From contig NC_087073.1 in NCBI RefSeq assembly GCF_026151205.1, forward strand, positions 14,341,837-14,405,836: a stretch of 64,000 bases of DNA. Direction: 5' to 3'. Position numbers and translations under genes: made by a program. Below are positions 54,751-64,000 of the stretch, piece after piece. The notes below the pieces were generated by a model. The model searched no databases. It was not told where the DNA came from and saw only the letters and a program-made list of their open reading frames with translations. How positions within the stretch are numbered: position 1 is the first letter of the stretch; the number at the start of each line of letters is the position of its first letter. This stretch comes from Bolinopsis microptera (Eukaryota; Ctenophora; Tentaculata; Lobata; Bolinopsidae).

Positions 54751-56764
54751 CTTGGCTTCAAACTCCAATCAGAAGCCGAGTAATATTGATTTTAAGTGCT
54801 ATAATTGCTACTGGCGAGAGCGTAAAAATAGGTTTTGGCTTAATACCTCAACAACCTGATCTTTGAGGACTTTGAAATTATGCTCTACCCTACTTAAACT
54901 GATGATTTTGAACGTGTTAATGCCCCGGATAAGCACCTAGCTCAATCAGAAGCCGAGATATCTGGTATTTAGTGTACAAATTATGACTCGCGAGAGAAAA
55001 AAAAGGGTGTGGTCATATAACTCAACAACCTGATGTCTAGTGACTTTAAAATTATGCTCTACCCCCCTAAATGTGATAATTCTGAACAACTTTACAGCCA
55101 AGTTGAGCTTTTAATTCCAATTAGAAGCGGAGTTATTTTGATTTTAAAGTCGCAAAAGTGCCAAAAAAGGGCGTGGTCAATTGCGCAAAACTGCACCATA
55201 GCCACAATTTCTACCCAGACCAAATTTGTTTCTGATGGGTCACTTGAGCTATTCCAAGTCTCAAACTCCGGGGCGGAAGTTATATAGACGGGAATGTCTT
55301 CAGATCCATGAGTATTTGGGAATTCTTGGCGCTCGAGTGTAAATATGGGCGTGGCTATCTTATATGGGAGTGGTCTGAAAGTCAAATAGATATCACCAAT
55401 CGATTTCTCGGGTCAAAAAACATAGGTCTCAACACCCAACTTGCCCAAAAACATTGCTTACATTTTTGGGAATTTTGACGCTCAATTGTAAATATGGGCG
55501 TGGTTATCTTATCTGGGAATGGTCTGAAAGTAAAATAGATATCACCAATCGATTTCTTGGATCAAAAAACATTGGTTTTGATACCCTACTTGCTTTGATT
55601 GAGCAAATATGAATTTATATTAGGAAAAGGTAAGATTTTCCCACGATCATATAAAAGGGCGTGGCCACAGACCTGGTGGACACATAACTTTTTGTCTACC
55701 CAAATTTTTTTTGATCCATAGACCCCAATAAACCCAAATAACATCACAAACCTCGTATACTCAAAACATTGTGCGGCTTTTCAGTCAGATACAGGATTAA
55801 TATCAGTATCCTCTGCTTTTACCTCAACATCTTCGTAGAAGGACAAGTTTAAAGCTTTACTAGCTAGGTCATGGTATCAGCATCATCAGTAGCTACATGC
55901 ACTTCAATTCCATGTTCTGTAAAAACGTTCGACAGAAGCTTTATAAGCTCATGCTTGTTCTTTGAGTTGCTGAACAGTTTTTTCATCGGAACTGTGCACA
56001 CAGTAGTACTTTTAATAGCTATATCATAGCAGTATGCCTTGATTCTTCGCTGATGCTCATGATCTTTTGTTGATCGGGCATAGCCATCAAACACAACAAT
56101 CACTTTCCGCTGTTCCAATTTCGGAACTAGCTTAAGGTATTCATTAGCTATGTCGCCGTATGTTTCAAAGCCTGTGAACGAGGTAACTTGATAGAGTAGC
56201 CATCCACCATCAATTATTAATGGGGAGGATGGGTTGCTAAATGTCACAGTACAATCAACAACATTCTTGAGGTATTGTCCAAGGGCTGCCTTGTTTGCCT
56301 TTCTCATCATCTGTTAAAAAGACTCATCGGCATTGCTGTGAGCTCATATTGCAAGCTTTCCTTCAGTGTAGACTCTCGTTCAGATGCGAAGACAAGCCGA
56401 TTAAAAATTGTCAATGAGTCTATAACAATGTCTTTTTCGTTCACCCTCACTGTCCTCTTTAGAAGGGTCAAGTGTCCGACTTTGCCTTTAATTAACTCGA
56501 AACTTATCGATAAAGCTTTTGCCATCCAGCTCTTTCTGGAGGGCAGTACCAACGGAAATGCAATCTTCTGGGTTGACATTATCTTTCTCTTTCTGTGATA
56601 TGAGACCCGTTGAGTACGATAGCATTTTAGTCTTGTCTTCAGATTCGTCGAAATCAGCTGTATCTTTAAACCAACACAACAGCTTGGTAAACACTGCAAT
56701 ATTTTTCTGTACAGAAGATTTGCTAAGATCTGAGTATTTAGCACTAGAGGCTTTTGTTGTTGTT

Positions 56765-57836
56765 TGTAAGAACCCCCGGATCTGACGTTATCCAAGACCG
56801 GACCTTACCCTGATAGTACGCCCTGGACCGGCGTACATCGGTTGTCATGGTAACATCGGTTGCCATGGTTACAGAAACCCGACCTGACGGCCACACCAGC
56901 CAAAAGCTGAAGTGTCGGTAATTAGGATCTCGCCAAGGATTCACCGCCAATTGGGTGTTAAGATAACGACCCATACCACTATGGTAATTGGTCTGATAAC
57001 GGACCAAGCGCAGCCAGCCCTGGTAACAATCTCTCAAGCCACCGCTAGCGACCTGTGAACCACGTGTCACGTCGCATCACTTCTCTTGGACCGATCAAGA
57101 ATACGTTACGCTTTTCCTCTCGTGACTTAAGATGGAAGTATCCGGAAGGACTTGACCACCTTGATGAACTCTGCCGATCTCTCTGGACCTCACTCTCGAG
57201 CGGCTGATGATGATACACCACTGTCGCAGTACTTCCCGGAGTAGCCACCATGTTGAACCTTGTCGGATTCTACGCCTCTAAGCTTCACCAGAGATCTAAC
57301 GACCACCGGAGTGAGTACTCCTAGAAGGCTTTAGGATTAGAACTTAAGTTAAATTATTATGACGATATTACGATTATATATATCCATTGCTTGGTATAAT
57401 TACCTTGATGTCAGAAGCTATATTCTGGCCCCCTAAATAGGCGTACCTTACTGGTGTTATTATATAAATCAGTGACCACAAGGGTCACCAGCCAGGAGCA
57501 ATCCTGTGCTGCAAATTGTCATTGAAATTACGTTAAAATAACAACACTACTAATACGGAATGATGCCGTGTCTCTCGGAGGCTTTCGAGTGCCACTAAAT
57601 TAGTGGAACGTTACGAACCCGAGACCCTGGTGGAACCTGAAGGAGGACATGATGCAGGTAAGTATTGACCCGCTTGCCCGGGCTATCCAGGTTTGATCAT
57701 GTTTGGGAGCTATAGGAAAGCTTCTATGGAGCCTTAAATAAACTCTCCGCCCTAGGTTGTTTGACGTGTTATTCCAGGCCACCTTTTGTAGTTCACAGCC
57801 AGTTTAACGACGGCTGGGCTCTTACATTGTTCTTTT
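56765..57836. mobile_element. 1.07-kb TIR element inserted in the PIN-like gene
   Basis: The left end TGTAAGAACCC and right end GGGCTCTTACA are inverse copies with one mismatch. TTGTTGTT before and TTGTTCTT after suggest an 8-bp target duplication (7 of 8). The host protein frame reads through when the insert is left out. The interior has no recognisable gene. A hAT-type relationship is possible from the 8-bp duplication only. Confidence 0.7.
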
Positions 57837-59448
57837 ATTGGATAAGTCTGCAATAGCTTCATCGACACTCTCGTTTATCAACGCCATTTGATTGAGGGTT
57901 GCAGTCCATAACTTATGGGCAGATTCATGAGTTCACATTCTCCATCCAGACAAACCCCCTGATGACTTTGCAGCCTTCATTAGTCGCTGTTCGATCGACA
58001 GGTCTGTCCACACACCAGACCACTCGTGTTCATTATATCGAACTGTGTGCAGACCTACGACCTTGAACGTTTTGACTAGTGCCCCATACTGAATCTCAAG
58101 TACGGTAATCTGCTCAAGATACAGCCGTAGAGCTTTGGAGTACTGACCTCGACCTGCTGCTGCAAAGATAGGCAACATCTTAGCCACAATTGCAAGATGT
58201 AGATCGAAGTCATGTAACCGTTCTGCTCTTATAAAATCTTTTATTAGGCAAATGAAACCATGATAAGTTGTCTAAAGGGCAGCTGTGCAGCTGTTCGACG
58301 ATAACATCTCGAACTTCTTTTTTATACGCTCTGATAACTCTTGTACGACTCTGGTCTTGTGGTTAACACCGAGTTTTTCATTGCTACACTTGGCAATGTA
58401 GCTAGCCATATCTTCAAGATCCTCCTCTGCTATTTTGTCCTCAAATAAATAGCAGCAGAGAGCACAATCTATTAAAAAGTGGGCCCTCAGTGCTTTGTAA
58501 TAGGATCCACCGTCCATTATGTGAGTTACATCCCCAGGGTAGACTAATCTCATAAGGTCTTCCTGTCCGGAGTCTGCCATGATATAACCCACACACCCCA
58601 AAAAGCTTTTCAGGGTGTGGAAGCCTCCCATCCTAACAATAACTGGCATTCTTTTCTCGAGAACTATCCGACTAGCCTTCAACCAAAGTGGTAAATCGAA
58701 GGTGATTACCATCGGTTTGGTTGAGGCTGTCTTCAAGCACTCAATAAGTGTTGTATAGACTGTTGAGTAGCTGTCTGGGGGTTGATCGATTATCTGCAGG
58801 AACTCAATTTGTGATCTGGCCTTCACATTGGGCTTATGCAGCGATTTCATGAAACCTTTCCAATTGACGGGAGGATTGGCAGGGGTAAGTTTCATGAAAA
58901 TGAGCCACGCTGCATAAAAAGCGGTGTCTCCATGGCAAGAGGTATCATAAACAAACTTTCGCTGTAGTTTATCAAATGGCCTTAATGTGACTGTGCTTAG
59001 ACCATTTTCTTTGAGCCATATCCGTACTTGGCTTCCATAACATCCCCACTACAACAATTTTCGCAAAATTTCCAAATTTAAGTAAAATTTCAAAATTTTA
59101 GTAAATTTTTGAGAGGTTAGCCTATAAAAATGAAATTATTTCAATAAGTAAAGATCTGACGACCCTAAAACACTGATTCGCCCCAAATAATGTCACTATT
59201 GCGGTCATTTTGCACCCCCTATGGTGCTCCTGGGGGTCTTTATTACGATAGTTACGTGTTTTTCAAGTGCGGTCCTCAGGCTGACATACGCGCCTGAAGA
59301 AAATTGGCTGTAACTTTTTTTGCTCAACAGATCCAGATTGGAAACTCTTTGGGGTGGTTCCTGACACTATGGACAACACATTCCTGTAAAAATCAGCTTG
59401 TCGCAAATTTTTTCCCAGATGGTCCTGTATTAATGTTAATTGTCCCTA

Positions 59449-62106
59449 ACTAATATACTTTAAATGAAAGTTATAACACTGCATACCTTCAGATAGTTCT
59501 GCTGTCACAGAACAACACGCAAATAATTCGGAGGGGACGAGTATGATGGCATATCCTCAAGTTTTTAGAAGGTAATATAATGTCCACCACTATGTACCTT
59601 GTTTTATATTGTGATAATATAATGATGATATTTACAATTTGAGTTTTCAATGAATACAACTTTGTACGTCAGTCTGAATTTACAGAAAATAGTAACTACT
59701 AATCTGTATACTTTAAATAAAAGTTATAACACTACATACCTTCAGATAGATCTGTCACAGAATAACACACAAATAATTCGGAGGGGACGAGTATGATGGC
59801 ATATCCTCAAGTTTTTAGAAGGTAATATAATGTACACCACTATTTACCTTGTTTTATATTGTGATAATATAATGATGATATTTACAATTTGAGTTTTCAA
59901 TGAATACAATTTTGTACGTCAGTCTGAATTTACAGAAAATAGTAACCACTAATCTGTATATTTTAAATTAAAGTTGTAACACTACATACCTTCAGATAGA
60001 TCTGTCGCAGAACAACACACGGACAATTCGGAGAGGAAGAGTATGTTGGCATATCATTCAGTTTTTAGAAGGTAATATAAAGTCCCTTACTATTTACCTT
60101 GTTTTATATTGTGATGATATAATGATGATATTTACAATTTGAGTTTTCAATGAATACAATTTTGTACGTCAGTCTGAATTTACAGAAAATAGTAACTACT
60201 AATCTGTATACTTTAAATGAAAGTTATAACACTACAAACCTTCAGATAGATCTGTCGCAGAACAGAAAGAATTTGGAGAGGGAGAGTATGTTGACATATC
60301 CTTAAGTTTTTAGAAGGTAATATGAAGTCCTTTACTATTTACTTTGTTTAGTATTGTATAATGATGAAAGTTACAATTTGAGTTTTCAATGAATACAATT
60401 TTGTACGTCAGTCTGAATTTACAGAAAAAAGTGACCACTAATCTGTATACTTAAAATAAAAGTTATAACGCTACATACCTTCAGATAGTTCTGTCACAGA
60501 ATAACACACAAATAATTCGGAGAGGAAGAGTATGTTGGCATATAATCCTTAAGTTTTTAGAAGGTAATATAAAGTCCTTTACTATTTTGTATTTACGTTG
60601 TTAAGTATTGTGATAATATAATGATGAAAGTTACAATTTGAGTTTTCAATGAATACAATTTTGTACGTCAGTCTGAATTTACAGAAAATAGTAACCACTA
60701 ATCTGTATAGTTTAAATAAAAGTTATAACACTACAAACCTTCAGATAGATCTGTCACAGAATAACACACAAATAATTCGGAGGGGACGAGTATGATGGCA
60801 TATCCTCAAGTTTTTAGAAGGTAATATATAGAAGGCCTATAATGTACACCACTATTTACCTTGTTTTATATTGTGATAATATAATAATGATATTTACAAT
60901 TAGAGTTTTCAATGAATACAACTTTGTACGTCAGTCTGAATTTACAGAAAATTGTAACTACGAATCTGTATACTTTAAATAAAAGTTATAACACTACAAA
61001 CCTTCAGATAGTTCTGTCACAGAATAACACACAAATAATTCGGGTGGGACGAGTATGATGGCATATCCTCAAGTTTTTAGAAGGTAATATAATGTACACC
61101 ACTATTTACCTTGTTTTATATTGTGATAATATAATGATGATATTTACAATTTGAGTTTTCAATGAATACAATTTTGTACGTCAGTCTGAATTTACAGAAA
61201 ATAGTAACCACTAATCTATATATACTTTAAATGAAAGTTATAACACTGCATACCTTCAGATAGTTCTGCTGTCACAGAACAACACACAAATAATTCGGAG
61301 GGGACGAGTATGATGGCATATCCTCAAGTTTTTAGAAGGTAATATAATGTACACCACTATTTACCTTGTTTTATATTGTGATAATATAATGATGATATTT
61401 ACAATTTGAGTTTTCAATGAATACAATTTTGTACGTCAGTCTGAATTTACAGAAAATAGTAACTATTAATCTGTATACTTTAAATGAAAGTTATAACACT
61501 ACAAACCTTCAGATAGATCTGTCGCAGAACAGAAAGAATTTGGAGAGGGAGAGTATGTTGACATATCCTTAAGTTTTTAGAAGGTAATATGAAGTCCTTT
61601 ACTATTTACTTTGTTTAGTATTGTATAATGATGAAAGTTACAATTTGAGTTTTCAATGAATACAATTTTGTACGTCAGTCTGAATTTACAGAAAAAAGTG
61701 ACCACTAATCTGTATACTTAAAATAAAAGTTATAACGCTACATACCTTCAGATAGTTCTGTCACAGAATAACACACAAATAATTCGGAGAGGAAGAGTAT
61801 GTTGGCATATAATCCTTAAGTTTTTAGAAGGTAATATAAAGTCCTTTACTATTTTGTATTTACGTTGTTAAGTATTGTGATAATATAATGATGAAAGTTA
61901 CAATTTGAGTTTTCAATGAATACAATTTTGTACGTCAGTCTGAATTTACAGAAAATAGTAACCACTAATCTGTATAGTTTAAATAAAAGTTATAACACTA
62001 CAAACCTTCAGATAGATCTGTCGCAGAACAGAAAGAATTCGGAGAGGGACGAGTATGATGACATATCCTCAAGTTTTTAGAAGGTAATATGAAGTCCTTT
62101 ACTATT
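59449..62106. repeat. ~250-bp tandem array, right block (10 units) with higher-order period
   Basis: Continuation of the array at 47265-48412. TTCAATGAATAC recurs at 59646, 59896, 60146, 60385, 60645, 60908, 61158, 61413, 61652 and 61912. Spacings are 239 to 263 bp. The spacing series repeats with a period of 1267 bp (60146/61413, 60385/61652, 60645/61912), a higher-order repeat of five units. Confidence 0.95.
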
Positions 62107-63116
62107 GGGGGGGGGGGGGGGGGGGGGTCCAACCCGATATCCGATATGAGGGTTGATGAGGCCAAAATCGGAATCGGAAAAATCGGAAAATTGAGAAATT
62201 TTAGAGAATCGATCTCTAAAACCTCTCAGAAGTGAGGAAGTGATAAAAAACCCCTACATATGCTATATTGTTATGAGAAAACGAACTAATTGGACATTCC
62301 ATTAGTATGTTTTATGTGTTTTTCCACTGCAGGGGCTAGTCTGCCGTTTTCTGACAAAAGTGCTTAAGTAACATTTTGGAAATTTCGGGTTTTTTGGTCC
62401 AACTTTTGTTTTTGGGTCGAGAACTATCCCTGAGGACCATTGGATAGATTCGCCGACCCCCGAAACCCCCTTTTTGGAACCCCCTAAAATGCAAAATATG
62501 GTCATTTTTCTGAGAAAAGTGCTTAAGTAACATTTTGGGAAACGGATGCCGTTTATCTCGAAAACGGTGCCATTTCGGGAACTGAAAACGGTGGCATTGT
62601 TTTTTACGCCCAAAACTGGCCTAGTGACGGTAATTTGGTGATCGTGGGTCTTCTGGCCTGGGAGAAAACAATTTATGTCACTTAAGCACTTTTGTGAAAA
62701 CGGGCTCGTTTTCTCACAAAAGTGCTTAAGTGCCATTATACGTTTAATTAAATGTTGATACTGCCAACTGAAACTATATAATCGGTACTCACAAATCTAA
62801 ATTTTCACGGCGGATCGATTGGTGATGGTCATAAACTTCAGAAACGCTAGCTTCGCCGTCAAAATTGCCGATTTGTCAATGCAGAACGTTTCAAAATATA
62901 CGTCATAATTTCTTATAAGTTGAGACTGGCGGGATTATCGACAGCCAAGGGAACATAACCAAAGAGATAGAAGCGATTTGCTTCACTGCTCCTACTCTGT
63001 TTTTTTATTGAAATCTTTCAAATCAGTCAATTACATACAAGTTTACACAATGAATTAGTTTAATATAATATTGTCCTCTAAGCATGGATTGTCAAAGTTG
63101 AAATTGTCTCGGACAA
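62107..63116. repeat. Poly-G run and AAAAGTGCTTAAGT repeats
   Basis: A G run of about 21 nt at 62107-62127 ends the array. Then AAAAGTGCTTAAGT occurs at about 62356, 62515 and 62719, with an inverse copy at about 62679. CGAAACCCCC and AAAACGGTG words are also repeated. This looks like an unclassified repeat with internal tandem structure; no gene. Confidence 0.5.
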
Positions 63117-63755
63117 AATGTATGTAACCAAAGGACCTGAGGGTCACCAAAACACAGATATTGAGTGCAAATGCAGCTCCTGCACAAGCATGGGCCCTTA
63201 AAATTGATATGGAGAAAGTTCTTTTACTACCACACATGTAGTACAAGGAGTACAAGGAGGCGATTTTTACAAGACGCCTTGTCACATTTAACAAGACCTT
63301 CGCGAGGCTGGGGTCAGACGGAGCTCCTTTAGCGATTCTTTGGAATGAGTCAATCGCAGGAAGGAAAGATGAGAATGTGTCCTCGACTTGGATAAGGGCA
63401 ATACAAATTTTTGCCAGTTAGTTGGCAAGATTGGTAGCAGGGAGATCATTTTTTGGGCAGACAATTGTTCTGCTCAAAACAAGTGCTGGACTTTATTTAC
63501 TGCCCTATGTTCATCAACAGCCCAGATGTTGACCTGGACAAGATAACGGTCAAGTATCCCCAGTATCTAAAGCGAGTGCACACCTTTATGAGTGCAGACT
63601 CATTCCACCATAAAGTGGAGTTGTCCATTAAACAATCAGGTCAACTTCATGATTATAAGGACTTTGTTCAGGCAGTCGAACAGGTGGGTTTTGCGATAAG
63701 CATGAACTGCACATACTTTGAATCGTGGCCAAGGTCCTACGGAGCAAGCAACTAA
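63117..63755 (+). pseudogene. Decayed transposon-type protein fragment with DNCSAQNK and ADSFHH motifs
   Basis: Plus-strand fragments over three frames: LSANAAPAQAWALKIDMEKV, LLLPHM then a TAG, YKEYKEAIFTRRLVTFNKTF, LAILWNESIAGRKDEN, then FWADNCSAQNK, then (63453-63755) VHTFMSADSFHHKVE and LHDYKDFVQAVEQVGF. The order matches a widespread repetitive but unnamed invertebrate protein family, in which DNC(S/T)AQNKN and the later ADSFHH look like RNase H-fold catalytic positions. It has at least one stop and two frameshifts. The N-terminus is missing. Confidence 0.6.
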
Positions 63756-64000
63756 AAAACTAAAGATGTTAAAGTTGTAAGTTTCCAGCGTGGGTCTGTA
63801 GAAATGGAATGGAAAACAAATCATGACGAGGTTTCCTTTCATTTCACTCCATTTCTCAGACAAAAAGACGAGAGACTCATTTCCATAGGCCAGGTTGCAA
63901 AATAGCTTTCGCCCAGGAAGAGCCCCGGGGGATAGCTACTCCCAAAAAACAAGACATTATACGTAAACTGTGCAGGCTTATGGCCCCGAGTAGTAGGGTA
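63756..64000. other. Window end, possible continuation of the fragment above
   Basis: The plus strand retains open stretches (for example a frame reading SFHFTPFLRQKDER near 63830) that may be the C-terminal continuation of the same decayed protein. Not certain. Confidence 0.3.

Larger units (their letters stand above)
51372..55792. mobile_element. 4.4-kb palindromic (long-TIR) element inserted in the PIN-like gene
   Basis: GTATCTGACTGAAAAGCCGC at 51372 and its inverse ending at 55792 bound arms of about 1.05 kb (51372-52430, 54755-55792). The insertion splits the codons AEDTDI from ILCLLIHHF of the host gene. Similar but imperfect TGATATTA/TGATTATA words lie at the two junctions, suggesting an 8-9-bp target duplication. 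The arms contain about 180-bp tandem subunits (GTAGAGC..., CAGGTTGTTGAG, TCAGCTTCTGATTGGAGTTA) at 52061, 52250, 52430 and 52610. No transposase was found. Long TIRs and 8-9-bp duplication would suit a Mutator-like foldback element, but this is inference. Confidence 0.85.
50602..59043 (-). pseudogene. Decayed gene for a PIN/FEN1-like nuclease with Cys-rich tail
   Basis: Fragments in order (minus strand): 59043-58272 (FVYDTSCHGDTAFYA, MVITFDLPLWLKA, VRMGGFHTLKSFLG, YYKALRAHFLID); 58187-57838 (MAKMLPIFAAAGRGQYSKAL, VWTDLSIEQRLMKAAKSSGG, one TGA); then a 1.07-kb insertion; 56764-56310 (a frameshift near 56500; YELTAMPMSLFNR); 56310-55795 (LIIDGGWLL, VVFDGYARSTKDHEHQRR, DDADTM, AEDTDI); then a 4.4-kb insertion; 51371-50839 (LLFVHSFSGCDTVSSIHGFG); and after one TAA, 50796-50602 (CKYLTRCSCRKYGFKCLPAC, CGQCHGLSCTNAP). 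The acidic motifs DGG, DxxxxxKD, DDAD, EDTD and GCDT fit a PIN/FEN-like metal site. The family is common but, as far as I know, uncharacterised in invertebrate genomes. This copy is dead through two insertions, at least two stops and one frameshift. Confidence 0.8.
50052..59448. mobile_element. 9.4-kb TIR transposon carrying a PIN/FEN-like gene
   Basis: The left arm 50052-50440 recurs in inverse at 59050-59448. Shared words include GGGAAAAAATTTGCGACAAG, CAGATCCAGATTGGAAACTC and GACCCCCAGGAGCACCATAG. The outermost bases are TAGGGA on the left and TCCCTA on the right. The word ACTAAT lies next to both ends and may be part of a target duplication. Between the arms is one decayed gene on the minus strand plus elements inserted into it. 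The element sits in the middle of the 250-bp tandem array, whose units resume at 59450. Confidence 0.85.

Noticed and set aside
55033-55385. 97-residue frame (also at 51778-52071) as a gene
   Set aside because: The two frames are the same sequence in the two inverted arms of the 4.4-kb element; arm sequence, not a gene.
62302-62736. 144-residue frame with CYLSTF repeats
   Set aside because: The repeats come from the AAAAGTGCTTAAGT DNA repeats; no protein-level signal.

Overview
This window comes from an animal nuclear genome, very probably an early-branching invertebrate. It has short, phase-consistent exons with GT-AG introns and clear orthologues of metazoan housekeeping genes: ALDH16A1, RETSAT, DHX35, PIGC, ACTR3 and ATPSCKMT. 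It also has Penelope-like, RTE-like and CR1/L2-like retroelements and many DNA transposons. Genes nested in introns, and a splice-acceptor-like AG 1 to 9 nt before every start codon, would fit a ctenophore or a hydrozoan cnidarian. The sequence alone does not settle which.

Layout. 1.66-19.0 kb (minus): one 16-exon ALDH16A1-type gene. I joined its exons by splice phase into an 850-residue two-domain protein whose first domain has lost the catalytic Cys and Glu. Its introns hold a Penelope GIY-YIG fragment, a 1.26-kb foldback element with poly-G/C ends, a small TIR element, and two opposite-strand genes: a secreted Cys-rich/sushi protein at 8.76-10.86 kb and a BTB-like protein at 15.3-16.9 kb. 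A 59-bp minisatellite repeats one of its splice donors. 19.4-27.7 kb (minus): an unknown acidic/basic protein, then two tandem intronless RETSAT genes, with a 1.47-kb TIR element carrying polarised internal repeats in between. 28.4-38.6 kb: a transposon belt. It contains a hAT-type MITE, a LINE C-terminal fragment, and an RTE-like LINE split by an almost intact CR1/L2-group LINE. 39.2-46.7 kb (plus): a tight gene cluster DHX35, PIGC, ACTR3, ATPSCKMT.

47.3-62.1 kb: a roughly 250-bp tandem array whose unit is intron 3 plus the start of exon 4 of the neighbouring ATPSCKMT gene. The array is interrupted by 11 kb of nested transposons: a mariner-type element (48.4-50.05 kb) beside a 9.4-kb element with about 390-bp terminal inverted repeats. 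The 9.4-kb element carries one decayed gene for a FEN1/PIN-like nuclease with a Cys-rich tail. That gene is itself split by a 1.07-kb TIR element and by a 4.4-kb palindromic element, which in turn holds a tRNA-derived SINE and another 1.1-kb TIR element. The last kilobase holds a decayed fragment of a second transposon-type protein with a DNCSAQNK motif.

The strongest candidates for something undescribed are the 9.4-kb TIR element built around the PIN-like gene and the two arrays seeded at splice donors. The housekeeping genes share no pathway: spliceosome (DHX35), GPI-anchor synthesis (PIGC), actin branching (ACTR3), mitochondrial ATP-synthase methylation (ATPSCKMT) and retinoid/lipid redox (RETSAT).
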